Assembly (NCBI GenBank): GCA_002281855.1
Contig: NCHQ01000027.1
Location: forward strand, 1-64,000
DNA length: 64,000 nucleotides
Source: Rhodospirillales bacterium 24-66-33
GTDB lineage: Bacteria; Pseudomonadota; Alphaproteobacteria; Reyranellales; Reyranellaceae
Direction of reading: 5' to 3'
In this document: positions 56,560 to 64,000 of the stretch, in pieces
Layout: each line of letters begins with the position of its first letter
Numbering within the stretch: position 1 is the stretch's first letter
The notes under the pieces: model-generated
What the model saw: the letters and a program-made list of their open reading frames with translations, nothing else
What the model was told of the DNA's origin: nothing
Databases searched by the model: none
Position numbers and translations under genes: made by a program

Positions 56560-57411
56560 ATGACGGCGCGTGACCCCTTGCCGCGCGACGACAATGTCTC
56601 GCCCTGTCGCCTCTGCGGCAAGCCAGCACGCCATGCCTTCAACCGGGTCATTCTCGAGCGGTACGACACGCCCTACTGGGAATGCTCCGCCTGCGGAAGC
56701 CTGCAGACGTCGCCTCCGCATTGGCTCGAGGAAGCGTACGCCTTTCGCGGAGTTCACATCGACGTCGAACAGGCGAGCCGCGGCGTGCGCAACTGGATCT
56801 GCCTGGCGCACTACCTACGCGCCTATGGGGTGACACGGGAGAGATGCCTGGACTTCGGCGGATCTTCCGGCCTGCTCGCCCGCCTGATGCGCGATAGCGG
56901 CTTCGACTTCTACTGCTTCGATCCATACGAAATGCCCAGGTACGCCGATTATTTCAGCGTCGGAGAACTCCAGCCCAATGAGTACTCCGTCATCACGGCG
57001 TTCGAGGTCTTCGAGCATTTCCCAGACCCACGGTCGGACCTCGGCCGCGTGCTTCAACTGGGTGCAGACCTGGTCGTCTTTACGACCTTGCCTTATGCCG
57101 GACAGGGACCCGACTGGGATTACCTGGTGCCGGCGAGCGGGCAGCATGTCTTCTTCTATACCGAGAAAGCCCTCGAGGGGTTCGGCAGGCAGTTCGGATA
57201 CACGCTACGCAAGACACGCGCCTTCCATTTGTATGTGCGAGACGATGGCGCCTTTGCCCAAGCCGGTCTCTGCGCGGTCGAAATTCCGCCGGCGTCGGCG
57301 GGAGCCCTGCTCGGAGCGACGTGCTGGGACTCTGCGGCCACCAAGCAGGATACTCAGTACGTCAGGGATCGCTTCCTAGCCGAGATTCGCTCTGGTGCAG
57401 GGAAGGCGTGA
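56560..57411 (+). CDS. SAM-dependent methyltransferase with an N-terminal zinc-binding motif
   Basis: 283 residues with AGGAAGGA just before the ATG. The N-terminus has two Cys pairs, CRLCGK and CSACGS about 28 residues apart, as in sugar C-methyltransferases with a zinc ribbon. The Rossmann part has RCLDFGGSSGLLARLMRDSG (motif I), FYCFDPYE and VITAFEVFEHFPDPRSDL. It may methylate a nucleotide sugar or the product of the island's glycosyltransferases. Last clearly functional gene of the island core. Confidence 0.83.
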   Translation: MTARDPLPRDDNVSPCRLCGKPARHAFNRVILERYDTPYWECSACGSLQTSPPHWLEEAYAFRGVHIDVEQASRGVRNWICLAHYLRAYGVTRERCLDFGGSSGLLARLMRDSGFDFYCFDPYEMPRYADYFSVGELQPNEYSVITAFEVFEHFPDPRSDLGRVLQLGADLVVFTTLPYAGQGPDWDYLVPASGQHVFFYTEKALEGFGRQFGYTLRKTRAFHLYVRDDGAFAQAGLCAVEIPPASAGALLGATCWDSAATKQDTQYVRDRFLAEIRSGAGKA

Positions 57412-57684
57412 TATTCGCGAGCGGTCGAGACCGCTCCCAAGATTTCGCCCCACGCGAAAGCGAAAACTATCGCTCATGTTACTGCGATTTCTTCGAGTTC
57501 GACCTCACACTCGATCACCGAACACAAGAGCCGAATGGAATCCGCAAGTGACAGGCGATCAGGGCATTGCGTCTTCATGGAGTTCTCCCCCACCGGCTTT
57601 GCGCGCCAGTATCGCCTTCTCCAGGGGAATCAGTCCTGCTCGACGAACCCATGGGGGCGACTTTTGAATTGCGGTCAAGATAGC
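57412..57684. other. Intergenic stretch after the methyltransferase
   Basis: No gene recognised. A 7-bp hairpin (GAGCGGT/ACCGCTC with a 4-base loop) at 57419-57436 lies directly after the methyltransferase stop, without a U-tract, and could be a weak terminator. Confidence 0.35.
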
Positions 57685-57789
57685 TCAACACCACGAGGCG
57701 AGGCGCTGCAGGGGGTCCAGAAAGCTGGCTAGAATCACAGCAACGACGATCCGGGTAGCCAGCGGGGTCTTCGCGAGCAAGGCCAGCAT
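57685..57789 (-). CDS. Very small hydrophobic ORF, possible phage-lysis remnant
   Basis: A 34-codon frame with ATG start reads LLAKTPLATRIVVAVILASF in its centre, a single membrane helix, and ends A-S-W-C. It begins 4 bases after the end of the frame described next (57791-57890). That spacing is usual in phage lysis cassettes, but the homology is too short to name it. Confidence 0.3.
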   Translation of the reverse strand: MLALLAKTPLATRIVVAVILASFLDPLQRLASWC

Positions 57790-57790
57790 G

Positions 57791-57890
57791 TCAGTCCAGC
57801 CCGAAGTCGGCCGGGGCGAAGCGGCGGATGCGGCGCTCCACCTCTAGCCATTGGCCGCCCCTCGTCGTTGGTGTTGCCCTCGATCATGGT
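57791..57890 (-). pseudogene. C-terminal fragment resembling a phage-type peptidoglycan enzyme
   Basis: One frame gives MTMIEGNTNDEG and, after an indel, another gives EVERRIRRFAPADFGLD before a stop. E-G-N-T-N-x-x-G followed by a short helix and a C-terminal F-x-x-A-D-F is a pattern I associate with CHAP-like or similar phage and prophage cell-wall enzymes. Only about 35 residues remain. Low certainty. Confidence 0.35.
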
Positions 57891-58071
57891 CATGGTCTTT
57901 TGGCGTGGATCGCGCCACATGCCTGTACCGCAACAAGGAGGCCGGCATCATGCCGATCTACCTGATCAAAGCCGCCAGCGTGCTCAGTGGCGTGTTCGAT
58001 CGGTGCGATGGTCCGCGCTCATAGCCAGCGGGAAAGACAGGTTCAATGCCCGCTGCGGTTGCGACCGCGCA

Positions 58072-58097
58072 AACGACTGCACAGACTTGCTTGCCGC
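58072..58097 (+). repeat. Copy 1 of a 26-base imperfect repeat
   Basis: AACGACTGCACAGACTTGCT and the next six bases match 58569-58594 at 22 of 26 positions. The two copies flank the HNH-like fragment. Confidence 0.5.
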
Positions 58098-58123
58098 AGC
58101 CCCGTCCGCCGTTCAGCCGGCAA

Positions 58124-58453
58124 CTACCCTTTGTACTGCCTGCTGAGTTTGCGGCTGTGCCAGTCTGTTTCCGTCCATACCCCCGAAAGATGCGCTAGTG
58201 CCAATTGCTTTGTCATGTATAGGCGACCGTCGATCCTAATCTGGGTGTTGCCTTCACTATCCAGGCTGCCAGCTACGGATCCGGCCTTGCACCTGCCGCG
58301 CGACACCTTCCACGTGAACTTACCGGTCTTGGTATCGAAATCTAGGAGTTCGCGGACACGAGCCGCTGTGGGATGAGATTTGGCAACGGTTTTGCTGATG
58401 GTCTTGGCCTTAAGAGGAGGGTGGCTGACGCCCTTGCGCCTGATCACAATCAT
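58124..58453 (-). pseudogene. N-terminal part of a phage-type HNH endonuclease
   Basis: The 109-codon frame has VRELLDFDTKTGKFTWKVSR, KAGSVAGSLDSEGNTQIRID and GRLYMTKQLALAHLSGVW. This N-terminal module (L-x-Y/F-D-x-x-T-G-x-F-x-W, then G-x-x-A-G, then I-D-G-x-x-Y) precedes the HNH domain in many phage and island endonucleases. The frame then ends without the D-H-I-N-x-N nuclease motif, so no catalytic site is present. It is bordered by the 26-base repeat copies. It may be a truncated remnant, or a small protein using only this module. Confidence 0.55.
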
Positions 58454-58568
58454 CCTTCCCGTTAGCTCGCCAAGCTGGGCACTTCAAGTTCATGCGCTGA
58501 GCACATGCTGTCGGTGTCGTCGCCGTGGCACTGCCCGGACCAGCGATAGTCGCGACTGTCTGCTCCAC

Positions 58569-58594
58569 AACAACTGCACAGACTTGTTGGCGGC
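58569..58594 (+). repeat. Copy 2 of the 26-base imperfect repeat
   Basis: It matches 58072-58097 at 22 of 26 positions in direct orientation, just upstream of the DUF2235-like fragment. Confidence 0.5.
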
Positions 58595-58611
58595 GCCAAA
58601 GCGACGGAGGA

Positions 58612-59277
58612 GAAGAGGCTAACGTTGTGCAATTGAACGCCGCCGCCGGCGCCGATGCTGCGGCCGACGATGCGCCGTATCAGCAACGATGGTTTCCGGG
58701 AGTGCACGGGGCTGTAGGCGGAGGCGGTGAGCGGCGTGGTCTCTCGGATCAGACGCTGGACTGGATCCTCGATGGGGCGCGGAAGGTCGGCCTAGAACTC
58801 GACGGGGTGCCGCAATCGAGGATCTTCGAGCTGTTGCCGGACTATAAGGATCATCTTCAGAACGCACTCCCGCCAAAGCGACCCGGAATAGGCGACAGGA
58901 TAATGAGCTGGATGCCAAAGATCGATCGCCTGCCGGGTCCCAGCCAATTGCATGAGGTTGGCATCAGTGCCCGCCGACGCTGGCTCGAAAAGGCAGAGAA
59001 TCTCAACGACAAAGTCGCCTACAGACCGAAAACCTTGGCAACTGTCTCGACGGTACTGAACAGTCTGGACGCGGGAGCGCTTGGCGTCGGCATCGCCCCT
59101 CCTGCAGTGATTCTCGCAATTCACCGGGTGGTTCCTGGAGACGGACTGAACGCCATCGCCATGCGCTACTACAACGATCACACGAAGGCAGATGCAGTCT
59201 TCAAGGCGAATCTCGACAAGCTGGAGCACCCGGATCGCATCTACGTCGGTCAGTCGCTACGCATTCCGCGCCTCTAG
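58612..59277 (+). pseudogene. C-terminal part of a DUF2235 (T6SS lipase-type) protein with LysM domain
   Basis: After a disordered start the frame has RWFPGVHGAVGGGGERRGLS and DQTLDWILDGARKVGLELDG, the block of DUF2235 alpha/beta-hydrolases that carries their last catalytic-site region (family form W-F-x-G-x-H-x-D-V-G-G-G). The usual Asp in H-x-D-V-G-G is Ala here. The last 50 residues, HRVVPGDGLNAIAMRYYND and YVGQSLRIPRL, are a LysM peptidoglycan-binding domain. The N-terminal two thirds with the G-x-S-x-G nucleophile are absent. DUF2235 proteins include type VI secretion phospholipase effectors. This is a truncated leftover. Confidence 0.65.
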
Positions 59278-59657
59278 GGCCTTCACTCACCAGACGCACT
59301 GCGAAGCCGTAAGTCGCGATCTGGCTCGACCAGCGACGAAGACGCGTCGACGCGCGAATGTGTGCAGGACAGCTCAATGGCCTCCTATATCTATTCGGCC
59401 CTCATCACATTCGTACGAAAGCCTCAGTTCGCACTGCTTCATGCGATGCCGTGTTCGGGCCGATTTTCCATATGATGGATTACGCAACTGCTAGCGGCGC
59501 AGCGAAATAGAGTCTGACGCCTGTACTGGCAAGCCGAGATAAGCCAATTTTCGTCAGGGACTTTGTCAGGGAGTCGTCGTCCTAAGGCGGTCTAAACGGG
59601 ACCAGTCTCCCTTAGCCACAGCGTTCACTTTCAACCACTTAGAAAACGGCCCCACAA
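59278..59657. other. Right end of the island, no gene recognised
   Basis: About 380 bases between the DUF2235 fragment and the right boundary repeat. It contains the paired GTCAGGGA motif (59550-59572). No integrase or other coding sequence can be supported. Confidence 0.45.
59550..59572. repeat. Right subterminal paired GTCAGGGA motif
   Basis: TTCGTCAGGGACTTTGT at 59550-59566 is identical to 30176-30192. GTCAGGGA occurs twice, 12 bases apart. It lies 85 bases inside the right 43-bp repeat, mirroring the left end. This is a candidate integrase arm site. Confidence 0.5.
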
Positions 59658-59700
59658 TTAGGAAACCGCTGCTCTATCCGGCTGAGCTACGGGGACGTGG
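59658..59700. repeat. Right 43-bp island boundary repeat (5' half of tRNA-Arg)
   Basis: Identical to 30031-30073. Bases 59658-59696 are the 5' half of tRNA-Arg(CCT), from G1 to the anticodon loop on the minus strand, after which the sequence diverges. The 3' half, T-arm and CCA are missing, so this copy is not a functional tRNA. The sequence to its right is probably the original upstream region of the tRNA gene. Confidence 0.78.
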
Positions 59701-59753
59701 GCGCCATATAGCATCCGAAGCGGATGATGGTCGATCCCCCTGCCCGGCCCTTC

Positions 59754-60074
59754 TCAGCGCTTGCGGACGAACTCGGCGCGCAGGACCAGACCCTTGATGG
59801 TGTCGTGGCGGCAGTCGATTTCCTGTGCGTCTCCGGTCAGGCGGATGCTCTTGATCACCGTGCCGCGCTGCAGGGTCTGGTTGGAGCCCTTGACCTTCAA
59901 ATCCTTGACCAGGAGGACGCTGTCGCCGTCGGCCAGCAGGTTGCCGACCGAATCGCGCACTTCGACGGCTCCTGCAGAGGCTTCGGCTGCGGCCTTCTTT
60001 GCAGCCGCTTCAGCCGCGGATATCCACTCGCCGCTGGCCTCGTCGTACACATAGTCATCGTCGCTGTCGGCCAT
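59754..60074 (-). CDS. PhnA-domain protein without the zinc ribbon
   Basis: The ATG at 60074 gives 106 residues. Residues 38-106 are a PhnA domain: VRDSVGNLLADGDSVLLVKD, LKVKGSNQTLQRGTVIKSIR and LTGDAQEIDCRHDTIKGLVL. Typical PhnA/YjdM proteins begin with a zinc ribbon; here the N-terminus is acidic (ADSDDDYVYDEASGEWISAA) with no Cys pairs. Despite the name, a role in phosphonate use is not established for this family. It is the first ordinary chromosomal gene to the right of the island. Confidence 0.85.
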   Translation of the reverse strand: MADSDDDYVYDEASGEWISAAEAAAKKAAAEASAGAVEVRDSVGNLLADGDSVLLVKDLKVKGSNQTLQRGTVIKSIRLTGDAQEIDCRHDTIKGLVLRAEFVRKR

Positions 60075-60411
60075 TTCGTTCGGCTCCTGAAAAAGAGCGT
60101 GCGCTCTACCGTCCGGGGCCGGCCATCGCAACACGGCGCATTGTCTCGCCTGAAGGTCGCCGCGCCTTTGGCAATTTGCACATCCTGGGAAATGGCAACC
60201 GCTTCCCCCGCGGCACATTTTCCAAGCAACGAGCGTCGGCGTGTCGCGCGGCCCGAACAACCGCTGCCGACCTCGCCGTCCAACCTGACGCAACGAACGT
60301 GCTCCCTGTCCGTTGAATGAAGTCGACCAGGGGAGACACCACCATTTCCATTCGAGAGACCACCATCCTCGCGCCAGGCGCCGTGTCCATTGCTGTCCGG
60401 GATTTCGACGC

Positions 60412-62628
60412 ATGAGCCCCGTCCGACTGAGCGAGGGCCTCCCCTATCCGCTGGGCGCCACGTGGGACGGGCTGGGCGTGAACTTCGCCCTCTTCTCCGC
60501 CAATGCGACCAAGGTCGAGCTCTGTCTGTTCGACTCCAGCGGCGAGCGCGAAACCGATCGGATCGTGCTGCCGGAATACACGGATGAGGTCTGGCACGGA
60601 TACCTGCCCGACGCCCGGCCCGGCACCGTCTACGGCTTTCGCGTCCATGGTCCCTACGAGCCGGCGGCCGGCCATCGTTTCAACCCCAACAAGCTGCTGC
60701 TGGATCCTTACGCCAAGCAGGTGATCGGCAAGCTCACGTGGAACCCGGCCCTGTTCGGCTACAAGATGGAAAGCGGCGACGATCTCACCTTCGACGATCG
60801 CGACTCGGCGCCCTTCACCTACCGGAGCTGCGTGATCGACCCGGCCTTCAGCTGGGGCCGCGCACCGCGCCGCCGCACCTCGTGGGAGAATACGATCGTC
60901 TACGAGGCGCATGTCCGCGGCTTCACCCAGCTTCACCCTGCCGTGCCGGAAGCGTTGCGCGGCACCTATGCCGGGCTCGCGTCGGCCGAAATCACCGGCT
61001 ACCTCTCCTCGCTCGGGGTCAGCGCCATCGAGTTGCTGCCCGTCCACACCTTCGTCGACGACAGCAATCTCCTCGAGAAGGGCCTCAAGAATTACTGGGG
61101 CTACAACACGATCGGCTTCTTCGCGCCGGCCCGGCGCTACGCCGCCAATCCCGACTTCGCCTTCGCCGAGTTCAAGGAGATGGTGGCGCATCTGCACGCC
61201 GCCGGGCTCGAGGTCATCCTCGACGTGGTCTACAACCACACGGCCGAAGGCAACCAGCTGGGGCCCACGCTCTCTTTCAAGGGCATCGACAACGCCTCCT
61301 ACTATCGCCTGGCGCCGGACCGCCGCTACTACATCAACGACACCGGCACGGGCAACACGGTCAACCTCAGCAATTCGCGCGTGCTGCAGCTCGTGATGGA
61401 CAGCCTGCGCTACTGGGCAACCGATATGAGGATCGACGGTTTCCGCTTCGATCTGGCGACCATCCTCGGCCGCGAGCCGCACGGCTTCGAGGAAGAAGGA
61501 CGCTTCCTCGACGCCTGCCGGCAGGACCCCGTGCTGTCAGAGGTCAAGCTGATCGCCGAGCCCTGGGACATGGGGCCAGGCGGCTATCAGGTCGGCCGCT
61601 TCTCGCCGGGCTGGGCCGAATGGAACGACGCTTTCCGCGACACGGTGCGCGGCTACTGGCGCGGCGACGAGGGCAAGCTGCCCCCGCTCGCGGCGCGACT
61701 GACGGCCTCGGCCGACCTGTTCGCCAAACGTGGCCGCAAGCCCTGGGCGTCGATCAACTTCATCACCGCCCATGACGGATTCACGCTCGGCGATCTCGTC
61801 GCCTACAACGACAAGCACAACGAGGCCAATGGCGAGGACAACAAGGACGGCCACTCGCACAATCTTTCGAACAATTACGGTGCCGAGGGGCCGACCGACG
61901 ATCGAGACATCCTCGACACGCGCCTGCGCCAGATGCGGAACATGCTGACGACCCTCATCCTGTCGCGCGGCACACCGATGCTGCTGGGCGGCGACGAGTT
62001 CGGCCGCAGCCAGAAGGGCAACAACAACAGCTACTGCCAGGACAACGAAATCTCCTGGGTCGACTGGGAGGGCATCGGCCCGGCCGAACGCGACCTTGCC
62101 GAGTTCGTGCGCAAGCTGATCATGATCCGCCATGCGCTGCCCATGCTGCGGCGCGGCCGCTTCCTCACCGGCGCCTTCGACGAGGAGCTGGGCGTCAAGG
62201 ACGTGAGCTGGCTGACCCCCGCGGGCGAGGAGATGACCGACGACAACTGGAACGACGGCAATGCGCGCTGCCTGGGCGTGCTGCTCGACGGCCGCGCCCA
62301 GGAAACCGGCATCCGCCGCGTCGGCTCTGACTCGACCTTGCTGATCGTGGTGAACTCCCACACCGATACCGTGCCGTTCACCTTGCCCGAGGCGGTCGGC
62401 GGCAGCCGATGGGTGAGGCTGATCGATACCAGCGACCCCGACGGCGAACCGTTGGCGCTGCGCGACTTCCGCCAGGTCTACGACGTCACGACCAGGTCGA
62501 TGCTTCTGTTCATCCTCCAGCCCACCCGGACCCCGCAACGCAGCACCGCTGCGGAACGCTCCTTTCAGCGCGTCGTGCAGGCGATGGACGACGCTTCGAC
62601 CAAGGCGGTGCAGTTCGGCTTCGACTGA
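60412..62628 (+). CDS. glgX: Glycogen debranching enzyme GlgX
   Basis: The ATG at 60412 (MSPVRLSEGLPYPLGATWDG) fits the family start; the longer frame is non-homologous. 738 residues. An N-terminal CBM48-like domain (GLGVNFALFSANATKVELCL) precedes the GH13 barrel. Region I is EVILDVVYNHTAEG, region II DMRIDGFRFDLATILG (nucleophile Asp), region III VKLIAEPWDMGPGGY (acid Glu) and region IV INFITAHDGFTLGDL. GlgX removes short alpha-1,6 branches left by phosphorylase during glycogen breakdown in the cytoplasm. No other glycogen gene is in the window. Confidence 0.96.
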   Translation: MSPVRLSEGLPYPLGATWDGLGVNFALFSANATKVELCLFDSSGERETDRIVLPEYTDEVWHGYLPDARPGTVYGFRVHGPYEPAAGHRFNPNKLLLDPYAKQVIGKLTWNPALFGYKMESGDDLTFDDRDSAPFTYRSCVIDPAFSWGRAPRRRTSWENTIVYEAHVRGFTQLHPAVPEALRGTYAGLASAEITGYLSSLGVSAIELLPVHTFVDDSNLLEKGLKNYWGYNTIGFFAPARRYAANPDFAFAEFKEMVAHLHAAGLEVILDVVYNHTAEGNQLGPTLSFKGIDNASYYRLAPDRRYYINDTGTGNTVNLSNSRVLQLVMDSLRYWATDMRIDGFRFDLATILGREPHGFEEEGRFLDACRQDPVLSEVKLIAEPWDMGPGGYQVGRFSPGWAEWNDAFRDTVRGYWRGDEGKLPPLAARLTASADLFAKRGRKPWASINFITAHDGFTLGDLVAYNDKHNEANGEDNKDGHSHNLSNNYGAEGPTDDRDILDTRLRQMRNMLTTLILSRGTPMLLGGDEFGRSQKGNNNSYCQDNEISWVDWEGIGPAERDLAEFVRKLIMIRHALPMLRRGRFLTGAFDEELGVKDVSWLTPAGEEMTDDNWNDGNARCLGVLLDGRAQETGIRRVGSDSTLLIVVNSHTDTVPFTLPEAVGGSRWVRLIDTSDPDGEPLALRDFRQVYDVTTRSMLLFILQPTRTPQRSTAAERSFQRVVQAMDDASTKAVQFGFD

Positions 62629-62702
62629 CTGAGTTGCTTGGGTGTTGCCGCGAGAGTGTGTTCCTGCAGCAACCCCAAGGCGCCCATAGCCGTTCGGAGA
62701 TC

Positions 62703-62912
62703 ATGATTACCCAATTGGACCCCCCGCTCCCGCTCGAGACCCCTAAAGGTCCGGGCCTCGCTCATTTCGTCATCGACTATGGACCGGAATCGCACCTGCT
62801 GTGGGTCGTCTTTCTGGACGAGGGCGGCGCCTGCTGGACGGTTCCCAATCCCGAAATCCGCATACAGAGCAACTGGTCGATGAGGCGCCGGGAGAAAGTT
62901 GCCGCTTGCTGA
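62703..62912 (+). CDS. Small conserved hypothetical protein, 69 aa
   Basis: The ATG at 62703 gives a compact beta-rich protein containing GLAHFVIDYGPESHLLWVVF, LDEGGACWTVPNPEIRIQSN and W-S-M-R-R. Small proteins of this form are common in alphaproteobacteria and have no assigned function. It lies 74 bases after glgX on the same strand and may be co-transcribed. A strong hairpin follows at 63039. Confidence 0.65.
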   Translation: MITQLDPPLPLETPKGPGLAHFVIDYGPESHLLWVVFLDEGGACWTVPNPEIRIQSNWSMRRREKVAAC

Positions 62913-63038
62913 GCGCAGAGGCCGATGCAGCACCCCGTTGCGGATCGACTCGTTCGTCGGGCGCCGCAAAAGGCGGGGAAATCCCCGAGCTCACACGCGT
63001 CATCTGAAATGGCCGAAGATCTCGCGGATTAGCCGACG

Positions 63039-63066
63039 GGCTCCGGTAGCTTCCGCTACCGGAGCC
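63039..63066 (+). terminator. Intrinsic terminator after the small conserved gene
   Basis: GGCTCCGGTAGC and GCTACCGGAGCC form a perfect 12-bp stem around a TTCC loop, followed by TTTGTCTTT. It serves plus-strand transcripts from glgX and the small gene, and sits between them and the convergent SDR gene. Confidence 0.8.
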
Positions 63067-63079
63067 TTTGTCTTTCCCG

Positions 63080-63913
63080 CTACGCCTTGTCACCCGTGCC
63101 GGGAGCGGCCTGCTTGGCGTGCTGTCCGGCCATCACCGTCTCGGGCAGGATCTTGGCCAGCGCGACCTGCAGCTTGTTCTGCCATCCGCTCACCACGCCG
63201 CTGTCACCCGCCATCATGGCCTTGAAGCCGTTCTCGGCCACTTCGGCCGGGTCGTCCTTCTTGTCCTGCCCGACCTTGGTGTCCATGAGATCGGCGCGTT
63301 CGAAGAACTCCGTCTCGGTGGGACCCGGCATCAGGCAGGTCACCGTCACGCCGCGGCCCTGCACCTCCGCGCGCAGCGCATAAGAGAACATGTCGATAAA
63401 GGCTTTCGTGCCATTGTAGACGGCCTGGTAGGTGCCCGGCATGAAACCGGCGATCGAGCCGGTGATCAGGATGCGGCCGTGTCCACGGCCGGCCATCTCC
63501 CGGCCGACCTTGTGCAGCAGATAGACCGTGCCGGTCACGTTGGTGTCGATGACATGACGGATCTCGTCCCAGTCCTGCTCGAGGAAGGCCCGGCCCAGGC
63601 CGTGGCCCGCGTTGGCGAGCAGGGCATCGATGGGACGGTCTTTGACCGCAGCGAGCAGCCGGTCCACGCCTTCGGGGGTCGCGAGATCGACCTCCACCGC
63701 TTCCACGCTGCCGCCCGCTTGCCCCAGCGCACGCGCGGCCTCCTGGATGCGAGGATCGTCCGCCGCGACCAGCAAATCGAAGCCCTCGGCGGCACACCGC
63801 TTCGCCAGTTCGAAGCCGATGCCGGAGGAGGCACCGGTGACGATCGCCAATGGGCGCGCGGCGCGGTTCCTGTCCTTGGTGGAGACCGCAATATCCGTGT
63901 TCGTCGTGTTCAT
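63080..63913 (-). CDS. SDR-family oxidoreductase
   Basis: 277 residues. The Rossmann nucleotide site is PLAIVTGASSGIGFELAKRC, followed by ALLANAGHGLGRAFLEQDW (N-A-G), the catalytic Ser strand RILITGSIAGFMPGTYQA and Y-N-G-T-K (Tyr and Lys of Y-x3-K). The P-G-P-T-E-T-E-F segment after it is typical of classical SDRs. Substrate unknown; NAD(P)(H) cofactor. The ATG overlaps the stop of the upstream alcohol dehydrogenase (ATGA), so the two form an operon. Confidence 0.9.
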   Translation of the reverse strand: MNTTNTDIAVSTKDRNRAARPLAIVTGASSGIGFELAKRCAAEGFDLLVAADDPRIQEAARALGQAGGSVEAVEVDLATPEGVDRLLAAVKDRPIDALLANAGHGLGRAFLEQDWDEIRHVIDTNVTGTVYLLHKVGREMAGRGHGRILITGSIAGFMPGTYQAVYNGTKAFIDMFSYALRAEVQGRGVTVTCLMPGPTETEFFERADLMDTKVGQDKKDDPAEVAENGFKAMMAGDSGVVSGWQNKLQVALAKILPETVMAGQHAKQAAPGTGDKA

Positions 63914-64000
63914 GGCTTGAGGACCACCTTGATGCAGCCATCCTTCTTGTCGCGGAACGTCTTGTAGAGTTCAGGGCCCTCTTCGAGGCTCGCGGTGTGC
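63910..64000 (-). CDS. C-terminal end of a zinc-type alcohol dehydrogenase (partial)
   Basis: The last 29 residues are visible, ending LYKTFRDKKDGCIKVVLKP before a TGA that overlaps the SDR start. F-R-D-K-x-D-G-C-I-K-V-V-L-K-P is the usual C-terminus of formaldehyde-dehydrogenase-like, zinc-dependent alcohol dehydrogenases. The zinc and catalytic residues lie outside the window. Confidence 0.75.
   Translation of the reverse strand, partial: HTASLEEGPELYKTFRDKKDGCIKVVLKP

Noticed and set aside
59658-59696. Second functional tRNA-Arg gene
   Set aside because: Only the 5' half is present; the T-arm, acceptor 3' strand and CCA are missing.
60106-61482. 458-codon minus-strand frame
   Set aside because: It is antisense to glgX and spans its start region; no family features.

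Overview
This is a GC-rich bacterial window, most likely from an alphaproteobacterium. The evidence is indirect: a SapC plus DUF4214 surface-protein locus with PrtD/HlyD-type secretion genes, NnrS and Crp/Fnr remnants, a glgX of proteobacterial type and many overlapping ATGA gene junctions. No rRNA or other taxonomic marker is present, so the genus is left open.

Layout. (1) 1-3.4 kb is a decayed border: a truncated gene end, an IS630 transposase remnant, the tail of an acyltransferase-3 gene, a truncated GH16-like fragment, a small winged-helix protein and one conserved hypothetical gene. (2) 3.4-20 kb is a surface-layer and type I secretion locus. It has a 1050-residue DUF4214 protein made from a strong leader, a UUCG-capped terminator behind it, then sapC, two small genes and an HlyD-type adaptor. 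Beside it lie a methyltransferase, a protein with three glycosyltransferase units, and a PrtD ATPase/permease with its own HlyD adaptor. A XRE regulator and a large protein of unknown function follow. (3) 20-30 kb is an accessory glycosyltransferase stretch with visible decay: an IS5 remnant sits exactly between two convergent glycosyltransferase genes, there is a 55-bp CA tract, an IS256 remnant is fused to the tail of a Crp/Fnr gene, and nnrS is broken by frameshifts. It ends at a tRNA-Arg(CCT) gene. (4) 30.03-59.70 kb looks like an integrated genomic island of about 29.6 kb. It is bounded by a 43-bp perfect direct repeat made of the 5' half of that tRNA, with paired GTCAGGGA motifs about 90 bp inside each end. 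(5) 59.75-64 kb is ordinary chromosome: a PhnA-domain protein, glgX, a small conserved protein, an SDR oxidoreductase and the end of a zinc-type alcohol dehydrogenase.

The island is the most interesting part. It holds two complete NHLM-type export sets (secretion protein, ABC exporter, long ABC exporter) in opposite orientation at the two ends of its core. Between them lie glycosyltransferases, a glycosyltransferase-radical SAM fusion, a phytanoyl-CoA-dioxygenase-type oxygenase, a carbamoyltransferase, an aldo/keto reductase and an orphan peptide-type binding protein. The last gene of the right-hand exporter operon encodes a 116-residue Nif11-like peptide with a double-glycine junction and an aromatic-rich tail. 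Both exporters that would normally carry a C39 leader peptidase lack an active one: one has no such domain, the other has Ser and Tyr in place of the catalytic Cys and His. The right-hand long exporter also has Gln instead of the catalytic Walker B Glu.

My reading is a mobile locus for making and exporting a peptide, possibly a modified or glycosylated one. The product, the maturation protease and the integrase are not visible. Past the exporters the island ends in phage-like and T6SS-effector-like debris.
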